A stretch of 33,104 nt of DNA from DASRBO01 sp035653595 (GCA_035653595.1 DASRBO010000115.1:1-33104), one strand, 5' to 3'; shown: positions 12,396 to 21,117, numbered from the stretch's first letter. Made by a program: numbers and translations. Notes: generated from the sequence alone by a model not told the origin.

Positions 12396-14228
12396 ATGGG
12401 AACTTCGTCCCGTGAGCAGCGAGAGAATCTCGATGCACTGTCGGACCCGTTCGCCAAGAACGCGCTCCGGGTCGCCTACCACATCCGCAAGTACTCCCTG
12501 CTGTACGTGTGCGGACTGCTGGGGGCGATCGCCCTGGCCATCTTCCCCACCATCGGAGGCGGAGGCGGCGGCCCCGGCGGGTCACTGGCGACGGCCGGCA
12601 GCGGCGGGGCCTCGGGAGGCGTCGGCGGGGCCAATGGGACGGCCGGTGCGGCCGGCGGCGCGGCCGGCACCGTCGGGGGGGCCGGCGGCGGCGCCCTGGG
12701 TGGAGGGGCGGCCGCGGGCGGCGGAGCCGGCGGGGGCGCGGCAGCCCTCGGTGGCGGTGGCGGCGGCTCCGACAACGGTCCCGTCGGCACCGTCCAGGCG
12801 GGCACCGGCACCACCAAGGGTGGCATCGCCTGCGCCGCCGGGGTGCACCAGGTGCCGTGGTCGAGCTATTCCGACATGTGCGTGAACGCCTTCAGCGGCA
12901 ACAACGGCGGCAGCACCTACCGGGGCGTGACCGCCACCACCATCACCATGGCCGTGCGGACCTACTCGGACTCCCAGGGGGCCAACTCGCTCGAGGGCCA
13001 GGCCGAGGAGGAGGCCGCCGGCGGGGTCAGCGACGCCACCAACTACGGGTACATCCAGAAGATCGTGGACTGGATGAACGGCCAGTTCGAGCTGTACGGG
13101 CGCAAGGTCGTGCTGGACAAGTTCAACGGTCAGGGCAACAGCACCAACGAGGCCCTGGACCAGGGCCAGGCCCAGGCCTGCGCCGACGCCGACACGGTGG
13201 CCAACACCCTCAAGGCCTTCGGCGACTTCAACTACTCCGGCATCTACGAGTCCGGCCCGTTCGGCGACTGCGCCGCCCGCTACAAGTTCTACGTGCCCGA
13301 GGACGCCGCCTACTTCCCCGAATGGTGGTTCGCCCAGCGCAACCCCTACGACTGGGGCATCACCATGAACTGCACCATGATCGCCGACCTGGTCGGCGAG
13401 TACGCCGGCAAGCAGGTCGCCCCCTACCCGGCGAAGTGGGCAGCCAACGACGGTGTCATCAACATGCAGAACACCCAGCGCAAGGTTGGGACCTACGTCC
13501 CCAACAACGCCGAGTACCAGTCCTGCGTCCAGGAGTACCTCAACGTGGCCGAGAACAAGTACCACGTCGCCAAGAATCGATTCGAGCAGTACAACTACGC
13601 CCTGGACATCTCCACCTTCCCCCAGGACGCCCAGAAGGCCATCGTGCAGTTCTCGGCCGATCGCGACACCACCGTCTCGCTGGCCTGCGACCCCATCTCG
13701 CCGATCTTCCTGACCCAGGACGCCGTCAACCAGAACTACTACCCCGAGTGGCTGATCATCGGGGTGGCCGGCACCGATACCGACAACTGGGCCCAGCTTT
13801 GGGACCAGAAGGCGATCGACGGCCACCTGTTCGGGCTCTCCCAGAACGCAGCCACCCAGGTCATCCTCAGCCCGAGCAGCGACGCCGGTAAGTCCCTCTC
13901 GAAGATGGGCGTGCCGATCAACATCAGCTCGGTCACCGACTACTACGAGCTGCTCTCCATGTACGACCAGCTGCAGCAGGCCGGCCCCATCCTGACCCCG
14001 GCCGCCATCGCGGCGGGCACCCCCAACATCCCTCAGGGGACGGGGGCCTTCGGGACCTGGCACTACGGGACGACCCACTCGGCCATCGTCGACTCCCGCG
14101 AGGTGTACTGGAACGGCACCACGTCGTCGCTGGCCAACGGCAAGCAGGGGACCTACGTCCAGATCTACAACGGACAGAGGTTCCAGCTCGGGCAGTTCCC
14201 GACCGGCTCGCCGCCCTACTTCCAGTAA
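12396..14228 (+). CDS. Membrane-tethered periplasmic-binding-protein type 1 (LivJ/LivK-like) with Gly/Ala linker
   Basis: A 610-residue protein. Residues 1-33 are polar and cytoplasmic-looking, 34-51 form a single membrane helix, and 54-125 are an almost pure Gly/Ala linker. From about 143 to the end there is an extracellular binding domain of the Leu/Ile/Val type (type 1 fold). Two Cys (146 and 162) lie at its start. There is no lipobox, so anchoring is by an uncleaved helix rather than lipid, with the linker as a flexible tether. AAGGGGG lies 5 nt before ATG 12396. The stop shares its last base with the next start (TAATG), so it is coupled to the LivH-LivM gene. Ligand is unknown; amino acids, amides or aromatic compounds are all possible. 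Confidence 0.85.
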   Translation: MGTSSREQRENLDALSDPFAKNALRVAYHIRKYSLLYVCGLLGAIALAIFPTIGGGGGGPGGSLATAGSGGASGGVGGANGTAGAAGGAAGTVGGAGGGALGGGAAAGGGAGGGAAALGGGGGGSDNGPVGTVQAGTGTTKGGIACAAGVHQVPWSSYSDMCVNAFSGNNGGSTYRGVTATTITMAVRTYSDSQGANSLEGQAEEEAAGGVSDATNYGYIQKIVDWMNGQFELYGRKVVLDKFNGQGNSTNEALDQGQAQACADADTVANTLKAFGDFNYSGIYESGPFGDCAARYKFYVPEDAAYFPEWWFAQRNPYDWGITMNCTMIADLVGEYAGKQVAPYPAKWAANDGVINMQNTQRKVGTYVPNNAEYQSCVQEYLNVAENKYHVAKNRFEQYNYALDISTFPQDAQKAIVQFSADRDTTVSLACDPISPIFLTQDAVNQNYYPEWLIIGVAGTDTDNWAQLWDQKAIDGHLFGLSQNAATQVILSPSSDAGKSLSKMGVPINISSVTDYYELLSMYDQLQQAGPILTPAAIAAGTPNIPQGTGAFGTWHYGTTHSAIVDSREVYWNGTTSSLANGKQGTYVQIYNGQRFQLGQFPTGSPPYFQ

Positions 14229-16444
14229 TGGCAGCAGTCCTCGACCGCCTGCCCGGGCTGCCGCCCGCCTTCCGCCGCCCGTTGGACGCCGCCCGGGGCA
14301 ACCCGGCCGCCCGGGCGGTGGCGGGCGCCCTCGTCGCCCTGGTCGTCTGGGGGGTCCTGGCCGCCGTCCTCCCCCACGGCGCCCCTGCCGGCATCATCGT
14401 GCAGGGCGCCATACTCGGGGCGGTCAACGCCCTGGTCAGCCTGTCGGTGGTGCTCGTCTACCGGGCCAACCGGGTCATCAACTTCGCCGCCGCCGACATG
14501 GGGGCGGTGGCGGCGGTCCTGGCCATCGAGCTGCACATCAAGACCGGGGTGAACTACTTCGTGTCGATCGCCACCGGCCTGGTGGCGGCGGCCCTCATCG
14601 GAGCGGTGGTCGAGTTCGCCATCCTGCGCCGCTTCGCCCGCGCCCCCCGCCTGATCGTGGCGGTGGCGACCATCGGCCTGGCCCAGATCCTCAACGGGGC
14701 CAGCGTGCTCATCCCGATCAAGTGGTCGTCGGGCCAGAACTCGGGCACCTTCACCACCCCGTTCAACGTGCACTTCCAGATATGGCCGGTGCTCTTCAAC
14801 GGGAACTACGTGGCGGCGCTGGTGGTCGTGCCGGCGGTCCTGGTCGCCCTCACCTGGTTCTTCCGCTACACCAGCTACGGAGTGGCGATCCGGGCGGCGG
14901 CGGACAACGGCGACCGGGCCATGCTCCTCGGGGTGCCTGTCCGGCGGCTCTCCACCGTGGTCTGGACCATCACCGGCGTCCTGTCGGCGCTGGCCGCCCT
15001 CCTGCGGGTGCCGATACAGGGCTTCGCCTCCTTCTCCAGCGTTTCCAGCAGCGGAACCGAGCTGCTGTTGCTGACCTTCGCCGCCTTCGTCATCGCCGGC
15101 ATGACCAGCATGCCGGTCGCGGTGATGGCCACCGTGGCCCTCGGCGTGGTCGACCAGCTGGGCTCCTGGACCTTCCAGAACGCCGGCCCGGATGACCTGC
15201 TGCTCCTGATCGTGATCCTGGCCACCCTCCTCCTGAAGAGGGACCGCCTCAGCCGGGCGGTCGAGACCGGCATCTCGACCTGGCAGCTGATCAAGCCCGT
15301 CAGGGCGATCCCGCCTGAGCTGTCGCGGTTCTGGCAGGTCAGGCTCGGCAGCTCGGCAGTGCGGCTGGGCATCCTCGCCTTCGCCGCCACCCTGCCGCTG
15401 TGGATGAGCGACGCCCACACCCAGCTGACGTCCATCATCCTGCTCTACGCCATGGTGGCGGTCGCCCTGGCCATCCTCACCGGCTGGGCCGGGCACATCT
15501 CGCTGGGCCACATCGCCTTCATGGGACTGGGCGCAGCGGTCACGGGCAACCTGGTGGCCCAGCACGGGTGGGACTTCTTCCTGGCCCTGGCCGTGGGCAC
15601 GGCCGTGTCCGGGGTGTGCGCCCTGATCCTCGGGATACCGGCGCTGCGCATCAGCGGGCCCTTCCTCGCCGTGGTGACCCTCGGCTTGGCGGTTACGGCG
15701 CAGAACTACTTCTTCCTGCAGAAGTACTTCCCGTGGCTGATTCCCCAGAACGAGCTCAGCCGGGTGCCGCTGTTCGGAAGGATCGCGGTGGGCACCGACG
15801 CCCAGTACTACATGTTGAGCCTGGTCGCCCTGGCCGTGGCGCTGGCCGCCGGGCGGAGCCTGCGCAGCAGCCACGCCGGCCGGGCCATCGTGGCGGCCAA
15901 CGACAACCGCCTCGCCACCCAGTCCTTCGCCATCAACACCGCCCGGCTCCACCTCAGCGCCTTCGTGGTGTCCGGAGCCATCGCCGGACTGGCCGGGGGG
16001 CTGTGGGTCGTGCTGGAGCAGGGCTTCACCCCTGGCTCGTTCACCGCCGAGGACGGCATCAACTTCTTCCTCATGGTGGTGATCGGAGGACTGGGCTCGC
16101 TGCCCGGCGCGGTCATAGGGGCGGTCTACGTGTACGGGGTGCAGTACCTGCTGCCGGGTGGGTCGTGGTCCCTGCTGGCCACCGGCGCCGGCGTGCTGGT
16201 GGTCCTGATGTTCTTCCCTGGCGGTGTCGGGGAGCTGGTCTTCCGGGGACGGGACGCCCTGCTGCGCAAGTTCGCCGAGCGCCACGCCGTCCTGGTGCCG
16301 AGCCTGGTGGCCGACACCCGCCAGGCGCCCGTCTCGAGGGCCCCGCGCCCCGCTCCCATCGAGGCCCAGGAGCTGGCCCGCGAGGAAGAGGAGTTGCTGG
16401 CCCTGGTCGGCGAGGGCGCCTCCAGCGCCGGGAGGCGGGCATGA
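14228..16444 (+). CDS. livHM: Fused LivH-LivM branched-chain amino-acid-type ABC permease
   Basis: A 738-residue integral membrane protein joining both permease halves of a Liv-type importer. The N-terminal half (about 35-350) is LivH-like, with FAAADMGAVAA and the coupling segment GVAIRAAADNGDRAMLLGVPV. The C-terminal half (about 375-675) is LivM-like, with TGWAGHISLGHIAFMGLGA and the second coupling segment GRAIVAANDNRLATQSFAI. A charged 60-residue cytoplasmic tail follows. In E. coli these are two genes, so the fusion fixes a 1:1 heterodimer. The start codon overlaps the binding-protein stop by 1 nt, and the stop overlaps the MFS-ABC gene by 4 nt (ATGA), indicating one operon. Confidence 0.92.
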   Translation: MAAVLDRLPGLPPAFRRPLDAARGNPAARAVAGALVALVVWGVLAAVLPHGAPAGIIVQGAILGAVNALVSLSVVLVYRANRVINFAAADMGAVAAVLAIELHIKTGVNYFVSIATGLVAAALIGAVVEFAILRRFARAPRLIVAVATIGLAQILNGASVLIPIKWSSGQNSGTFTTPFNVHFQIWPVLFNGNYVAALVVVPAVLVALTWFFRYTSYGVAIRAAADNGDRAMLLGVPVRRLSTVVWTITGVLSALAALLRVPIQGFASFSSVSSSGTELLLLTFAAFVIAGMTSMPVAVMATVALGVVDQLGSWTFQNAGPDDLLLLIVILATLLLKRDRLSRAVETGISTWQLIKPVRAIPPELSRFWQVRLGSSAVRLGILAFAATLPLWMSDAHTQLTSIILLYAMVAVALAILTGWAGHISLGHIAFMGLGAAVTGNLVAQHGWDFFLALAVGTAVSGVCALILGIPALRISGPFLAVVTLGLAVTAQNYFFLQKYFPWLIPQNELSRVPLFGRIAVGTDAQYYMLSLVALAVALAAGRSLRSSHAGRAIVAANDNRLATQSFAINTARLHLSAFVVSGAIAGLAGGLWVVLEQGFTPGSFTAEDGINFFLMVVIGGLGSLPGAVIGAVYVYGVQYLLPGGSWSLLATGAGVLVVLMFFPGGVGELVFRGRDALLRKFAERHAVLVPSLVADTRQAPVSRAPRPAPIEAQELAREEEELLALVGEGASSAGRRA

Positions 16445-19400
16445 CCTTCGTGGACCAGACCGGGGCGGACCAGGCCACGGGCAACCGGCTGGCCCGGGGC
16501 TGGCAGAACCTGAGCCGGGCCACAGGCAACACGGGCTGGATGCCGCTACTCATCCTCACCGCCCTCGCCACCGTGGTGGGCTTCGATGCCGGCGCCTTCG
16601 GCATCCTCTCCCCCGACATCCGCAGCACCTTCCACATGAGCACCGGGTCCATCGACGGGATCGCCACCCTGACCGGGGCGGTCCCGATCGTGTTCTCCGT
16701 CTACCTGGGCTACCTGGGCGACAAGCACAACCGCCTGATGTTGTCGGCGGCCTTCGGCATCCTGTGGGGGGTCACCGCCATCGTCACCGGCCTGGCGCCC
16801 ACCATCCTGATCCTGATCCTGGCCCGCCTCGCCGGCGGGGTGGGCCAGCTCACCAGCGAGACCCTCTATCCCAGCCTGCTGGCCGACTACCACCCGCCCG
16901 AGGGCCTGGGGGTGGTGTTCGGCGTCTACCGCTTCGCCGGGCAGGGCCTGGGCCTGGCCGGCGGCCCACTGGCGGGGCTGTGTGCCGCCATCTTCGGGTG
17001 GCGGATCGCCTTCGTCATCCTGGCCATCCCGACCTTCGTGTTCGTCGCCCTGCTCTGGGTCCTGAAGGAGCCCGAGCGCGGCGTCTCGCTCGGCCTGAGC
17101 ATGGGAACAAACGCCCTGTCCCTGACCGAGGGCTTCCGGCGGGTGCGGGCCATCCGCACCGCCAGGCGCACCTGGGTGGCGGCGTTCCTGTTCGGGGCCG
17201 GCACCCTGCCCTTCACCACCCTGCTCAACACCTACTTCAAGGACGTCTACCACTACGGGGACACCGCCCGGGGCAACCTTTCGGTCCTGTACGGCCTGGT
17301 GGGCCTGGGCGGCGTCGCCCTCGGCGGGGTGATCACCCAGCGCCTGGCCGCCGCCGGGCGGTTCCGGCTGATGCCTTTGGCCATCACCGGCTTCATCGTC
17401 GAGTTCGCCGGCGGGGTGGCCCTGATGGCCGCCATCCACAACGTCTGGGTCTCCATAGCCGGGGTGTGCATCCTCAGCATCGGCGCCATCGGCTTCATCA
17501 CCCCCTACACCACCCTGGTCGCCATCATCGCCCCGCCGGCCCTACGGGCCCAGGCCTACGCCTGGACCCTGTTCTGGTACGCCCTGGGGGCGATCGGCAT
17601 CCAGTTCTTCGTGATCGGTCCGGTGATCAACGCCCACGGCCAGCGCGTCGCCATGCTCCTCCTCGCCGTGCTGGTGGCAGCCGGCGGTCTGGTGGGGGGC
17701 ACCACCAGCCAGTTCATCGAGTTCGACATGGAGCAGGCCCGCAAGCAGGAGACCGCCGCCCGGGCGGAGGCCCTTCTGCACTGCGCCGGCGTCGACGCCG
17801 GCTACGGCGGCGTGCAGGTGCTATTCGGCGTGGACATGGAGGTCAAGGAGGGCGAGATCGTCGCCCTCCTCGGCACCAACGGTGCGGGCAAGTCCACCTT
17901 CCTCAAGGCGATCAGCGGCCTGCTCGATCCCATGGCCGGGGTCGTCTACTTCGACGGGCAGGACATTACCCACACCGACCCCATGGCCACCGCCCGCATG
18001 GGGATCATGCAGGTGCCCGGTGGGCGGGGCATCTTCCCGACCCTCACCGTGGCCGACAACCTGAAGGTCGCCGGCTGGATGTACCGGAAGGACAAGGCCT
18101 ACATCGACCAGGCCACCCGCAAGGTCATCGAGTACTTCCCCATCCTGCACACCCGCTCCTCGACCATGGCCGGCGACCTCTCCGGTGGCGAGCAGCAGAT
18201 GCTGAGCCTCGCCCAGGCCTTCATCGCCCAGCCCAAGCTTCTCCTGATCGACGAGCTGTCCCTTGGCCTGGCCCCGTCCATCGTGGCCCGCCTGCTCGAC
18301 ATCGTCCGGACGGTGCACGCCGCCGGCACGACCGTCATCCTCGTGGAGCAGTCCGTCAACACCGCCCTCGAGCTGGCCGAGCGGGCCATCTTCATGGAGA
18401 AGGGGGAGGTGCGCTTCTCCGGCCCAACGGCCGACCTCCTCGACCGGCCCGACATCCTGCGGGCGGTGTTCCTGCAGGGCGCAGCGGTCGGCGACGAGGA
18501 CGAGGCACCCCAGCACGGGTCCTCCGCCAACGGCAAGGCGGCCGGCGGCCGGTCGAGCAAGGCCCGTCCGGCCTCGGCCCGCCAACGGGCCCAGGCGTCG
18601 CGCGAGATACAGGCCCGGCCGGCGGTCCTTTCCACCACCGGGCTCTCCAAGCGCTACGGCGGGGTTACCGCGGTCGACGACGTGTCGATCGAGTTGCACC
18701 AGGGCGAGATACTCGGCCTCATCGGTCCCAACGGTGCGGGCAAGACGACCCTGTTCGACCTGATCACCGGCTTCAGCCCATCGGACACCGGACGGGTCGT
18801 GCTCAACGGGCGCGACGTCACCGCCCTCAACGCCTGGCAGCGGGCGGGGCTGGGGCTGGGCCGCTCCTTCCAGGACGCCCGCCTGTGGCCCTCCCTGACC
18901 GTGGCCGAGTCGATCGCCGTGGCCCTCCACGACGAAGCCGAGATTCAGGCCGTCCTGCCTGCGCTCCTCGGGGCGCCCCAGGTGGCCGAGTCGGAGACCG
19001 ACCTGGCCGACCGGGTCGACGAGCTGGTCGAGCTCATGAGCCTGGGCGCCTTCCGCAGCAAGTTCATCTCCGAGCTGTCGACCGGCTCCCGCCGCATCGT
19101 TGAGCTGGCCTGCATGCTCGCCCACCGGCCGAGCGTGCTCCTTCTCGACGAGCCGTCGTCGGGAATCGCCCAGCGGGAGACCGAGGCACTGGGACCTCTG
19201 CTGCTGCGCATCCGCGAGCAGCTGTCGTGCAGCGTGCTGATCATCGAGCACGACATGCCGCTGATCACCTCCCTGGCCGACCACCTGGTCGGGCTCGACC
19301 TCGGCCGGGTGGTGGCTTACGGCACCCCTCAACAGGTCCTGGAGGATCCCCACGTGGTCGAGTCCTACCTCGGCACCGGCAGCCAGCTGCACATCGGCGG

Positions 19401-19497
19401 GGGCGGTGGCAACCGGCCCTCCGCCAACGTCCGGTCTTCCAACGGGCGTTCGGCCAACGGCAGGTCCGCCGGCCGGAACAGGAGCAAGACCCAGTGA
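16441..19497 (+). CDS. MFS transporter fused to LivF and LivG ABC ATPases (1018 aa)
   Basis: One uninterrupted frame carries three modules. Residues 30-425 are a 12-helix-like major facilitator domain, with the loop YLGDKHNRLM at 91-100 matching the MFS motif A region (G-x-x-x-D-x-x-x-R). Residues 443-680 are a LivF-type ATPase: Walker A GTNGAGKS 478-485, LSGGEQQ 580-586, Walker B LLLIDEL 600-606 (DEP reads DEL), and a Gln at the H-loop as in other LivF. A basic Ser/Ala/Asn linker spans 681-728. Residues 729-980 are a LivG-type ATPase: Walker A GPNGAGKT 762-769, atypical signature LSTGSRR, LLLDEP 901-906, His937. The tail 985-1018 is Gly/Ser/Asn/Arg-rich. It overlaps LivHM by 4 nt and supplies the operon's only ATPases. 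Confidence 0.88.
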   Translation: MTFVDQTGADQATGNRLARGWQNLSRATGNTGWMPLLILTALATVVGFDAGAFGILSPDIRSTFHMSTGSIDGIATLTGAVPIVFSVYLGYLGDKHNRLMLSAAFGILWGVTAIVTGLAPTILILILARLAGGVGQLTSETLYPSLLADYHPPEGLGVVFGVYRFAGQGLGLAGGPLAGLCAAIFGWRIAFVILAIPTFVFVALLWVLKEPERGVSLGLSMGTNALSLTEGFRRVRAIRTARRTWVAAFLFGAGTLPFTTLLNTYFKDVYHYGDTARGNLSVLYGLVGLGGVALGGVITQRLAAAGRFRLMPLAITGFIVEFAGGVALMAAIHNVWVSIAGVCILSIGAIGFITPYTTLVAIIAPPALRAQAYAWTLFWYALGAIGIQFFVIGPVINAHGQRVAMLLLAVLVAAGGLVGGTTSQFIEFDMEQARKQETAARAEALLHCAGVDAGYGGVQVLFGVDMEVKEGEIVALLGTNGAGKSTFLKAISGLLDPMAGVVYFDGQDITHTDPMATARMGIMQVPGGRGIFPTLTVADNLKVAGWMYRKDKAYIDQATRKVIEYFPILHTRSSTMAGDLSGGEQQMLSLAQAFIAQPKLLLIDELSLGLAPSIVARLLDIVRTVHAAGTTVILVEQSVNTALELAERAIFMEKGEVRFSGPTADLLDRPDILRAVFLQGAAVGDEDEAPQHGSSANGKAAGGRSSKARPASARQRAQASREIQARPAVLSTTGLSKRYGGVTAVDDVSIELHQGEILGLIGPNGAGKTTLFDLITGFSPSDTGRVVLNGRDVTALNAWQRAGLGLGRSFQDARLWPSLTVAESIAVALHDEAEIQAVLPALLGAPQVAESETDLADRVDELVELMSLGAFRSKFISELSTGSRRIVELACMLAHRPSVLLLDEPSSGIAQRETEALGPLLLRIREQLSCSVLIIEHDMPLITSLADHLVGLDLGRVVAYGTPQQVLEDPHVVESYLGTGSQLHIGGGGGNRPSANVRSSNGRSANGRSAGRNRSKTQ

Positions 19498-19994
19498 GCA
19501 CCACCACGTTGCGCCGTGCCGGCGCCATGGCCGCCGCCGTGGTGGGGACGATCGTCTGCCCCCATGGCGCCTGGGCGGCCACCCCGGCCTCGACCACCCC
19601 GGCCTCGACGGCCCCGGCGGTGGCCAGGCCGGCACCGGTCGGGTCGACCCCGGCGAAGGCCAGCTCCACCCCCGCCCCGGCCAGCTCCACCCCGACTCCG
19701 GCCGGCTCGTCCGGGTCCCCGTCATCAGGGTCCCCTTCGTCAGGGTCCCCGTCGTCAGGGTCCTCCAGCGTCGTGGGAGGCGAGCCCACCACCGGTCCGG
19801 ACAGCGGCGGCTTCGCCGGCGCCTCCCCGACCACCAGCCCGTCGAGGCCGCTAGGCAAGGTGCTTGGCCTGACCGCCCTGTTCCTGGTGCTGGTGCTCTA
19901 CGCCTCGGGCTTCGGCCCCCTCGGGGGCCGGATACCGAACCTGTCGAGCCGGCCCCCCAAGGCCTCGGCGGTGGAGACCGAGCGCTCAGCCTGA
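19494..19994 (+). CDS. Secreted Ser/Thr/Pro-rich protein with C-terminal membrane helix
   Basis: A 166-residue protein starting at GTG 19494, which overlaps the previous TGA by 4 nt, so it belongs to the Liv operon. Residues 1-28 look like a Sec signal peptide ending in AWAA. Residues 30-115 are low-complexity Ala/Ser/Thr/Pro, including four SSGSP-type units encoded by 15-bp DNA repeats. One helix (about 124-142, GLTALFLVLVLYASGF) anchors it, and a short polar tail follows. No LPXTG motif is present. It may be a stalk or accessory subunit holding the binding protein or transporter at the surface, but no family was recognised. It overlaps the convergent gene by 9 nt. Confidence 0.65.
   Translation: MSTTTLRRAGAMAAAVVGTIVCPHGAWAATPASTTPASTAPAVARPAPVGSTPAKASSTPAPASSTPTPAGSSGSPSSGSPSSGSPSSGSSSVVGGEPTTGPDSGGFAGASPTTSPSRPLGKVLGLTALFLVLVLYASGFGPLGGRIPNLSSRPPKASAVETERSA
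19707..19766 (+). repeat. Four in-frame 15-bp tandem repeats
   Basis: Four copies based on TCGTCAGGGTCCCCG (19707, 19722, 19737, 19752), each encoding SSGSP or SSGSS within the secreted Ser/Thr/Pro-rich protein. The units are nearly identical at DNA level, so copy number could vary between strains without a frameshift. Confidence 0.8.
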
Positions 19995-21059
19995 GCCGAG
20001 CCTGAGGCTCTGGGCGTAGCTGACCAGGGCGGCCAGGGGCACGGTGCCCCGCACGCGTATCCAACCCTGGGATGCCGCTACACGGACCTCGGGCCCGTCG
20101 GAGCGCATGGCGGTAGTGGCCGGTCCCAACCCGGACAGGGTGACGGACCGGGTGACGGTGTCATTCGACTGCCAGGGCAACTGGCCCCCGGCCTCCTGGC
20201 CGGCCTCCACCGTCACCACGTGGGAGCCCTGGGTGAAAGCCCAGACCACCGAGGCGGCCAGCAGCTGCCCCGGGCTCTGGGGGTCGGGAAAGACGTAGCG
20301 CACCGGCACGGCGGCCCGGAACCCCGGCGGCGCCGTCGGCGCCCGCAGGAAGCTCTGGGGGTGGGGATCCTCGACCGCTGTCGGGACGACCGAGGTGTCC
20401 TTCGGCGGCGAGGCCCCGCTCAACGACGGCAGCTCGACGCCGTAGGTGCGCACCAGCACCGCCTCCCGCCGCAGCACCAGGTGACCGTTGTAGGTCCACT
20501 GCTCGGACAGCTCGAGCCCGGCCTGGTCGAGGCAGACCTCGTCGTGGTTGTCGGCGCCATCGAGGGCTTTGATCGGGCCCGCCGGCGGCTCGAACAGCGA
20601 GTACAGCCGGCATGTGCGACCGGCCAAGACCTCCTGGCGGCCTCGGTCGCGTGCCAGTCCCCGGCTGAGGAGGTCGGGCATCTCCTGCAGCAGGTACTGG
20701 TCCCCGGGGGGCGGTCCGGGCTGGCGGGCGGCCACCTGGTGGGCGCCCGCCGAGTCCAGCGAGTACAGCACGTGCTGGTCGGCGGCGCTGCCCCCGGTCG
20801 GGGCCACGCCGGGGCCGGGCCGGCGGGAGTAGGTCAGGTCCGCGCTGCCGTAGGGCCGCCGCACCGTCAGCACCTCCCACGAGGTGTTGGCCGGACCGGC
20901 ACTGGCGCCGTTCTCCACCTGGTAGGTCACCTGGTACTGGGACAGCAGGCCCGGACCGACGGTGAAGCCTCCGCCCAGCGAACGGGAGATCTGCACGCCG
21001 GCGCCGACGGCGACCATGGCGAGGGCGACCGCGGCAATGATCAGACGCTGGCGGCGCAT
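19986..21059 (-). CDS. Membrane-anchored exported protein, possibly LolA/RseB-like fold
   Basis: A 357-residue protein. Residues 1-24 are a signal anchor or signal peptide (MRRQR then a hydrophobic run). The rest is exported and beta-rich. Segments such as YQVTYQVENG, SWEVLTVRRP and ADLTYSRRP suggest a half-barrel like LolA/RseB, with a second domain from about 240 that has GFRAAVPVRYVFPDP. Two Cys (in AGRTCRLYS and DEVCLDQ) could form a disulfide. Similarity is by pattern only; I do not claim a named family. ATG 21059 has AATAAT 11 nt upstream, possibly its -10. It follows the RHH gene on the same strand after 58 nt, so co-transcription is possible. Confidence 0.55.
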   Translation of the reverse strand: MRRQRLIIAAVALAMVAVGAGVQISRSLGGGFTVGPGLLSQYQVTYQVENGASAGPANTSWEVLTVRRPYGSADLTYSRRPGPGVAPTGGSAADQHVLYSLDSAGAHQVAARQPGPPPGDQYLLQEMPDLLSRGLARDRGRQEVLAGRTCRLYSLFEPPAGPIKALDGADNHDEVCLDQAGLELSEQWTYNGHLVLRREAVLVRTYGVELPSLSGASPPKDTSVVPTAVEDPHPQSFLRAPTAPPGFRAAVPVRYVFPDPQSPGQLLAASVVWAFTQGSHVVTVEAGQEAGGQLPWQSNDTVTRSVTLSGLGPATTAMRSDGPEVRVAASQGWIRVRGTVPLAALVSYAQSLRLGSG

Positions 21060-21085
21060 GGGACCAGCCCATTATTCCGGCCGGG

Positions 21086-21111
21086 CCGACCCACGGCCGG
21101 TCGGGCCGACC
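21086..21111 (-). terminator. Possible hairpin between the RHH gene and the LolA/RseB-like gene
   Basis: CCGACC (from 21086) pairs with a GGTCGG further right, and GGTCGG-G-CCGACC (21099-21111) is itself self-complementary. These alternative stems lie just after the RHH stop codon. There is no U-tract, so an attenuator or weak terminator is as likely as a true terminator. Confidence 0.3.
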
Positions 21112-21117
21112 CGGATC

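Noticed and set aside
12582..14078. Antisense open frame opposite the binding protein
   Set aside because: Val/Gly/Asp-rich shadow with no domain, fully overlapping a recognisable gene.
14216..16285. Antisense open frame opposite LivH-LivM
   Set aside because: His/Gln/Asp/Gly-rich mirror translation of membrane helices, no homology pattern.
15400..16440. Upstream extension of the MFS-LivF-LivG frame
   Set aside because: Its translation is Arg/Pro/Gly-rich noise in the wrong frame of the LivH-LivM gene. The true start is ATG 16441 in the ATGA overlap.
18160..18200. Possible inactive ATPase from the DEL Walker B variant
   Set aside because: The catalytic Glu, Walker A Lys and signature are present, and Pro-to-Leu variants at this place occur in actinobacterial LivF.
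17821..20064. Long antisense open frame (747 codons) across the ATPase domains
   Set aside because: A shadow of the GC-rich coding strand, with low-complexity Gly/Arg/His composition and no recognisable domain.
19986..21059. Anti-sigma factor (RseB/RsgI) assignment
   Set aside because: No sigma factor or anti-sigma domain is adjacent, and the fold similarity is only a pattern impression.
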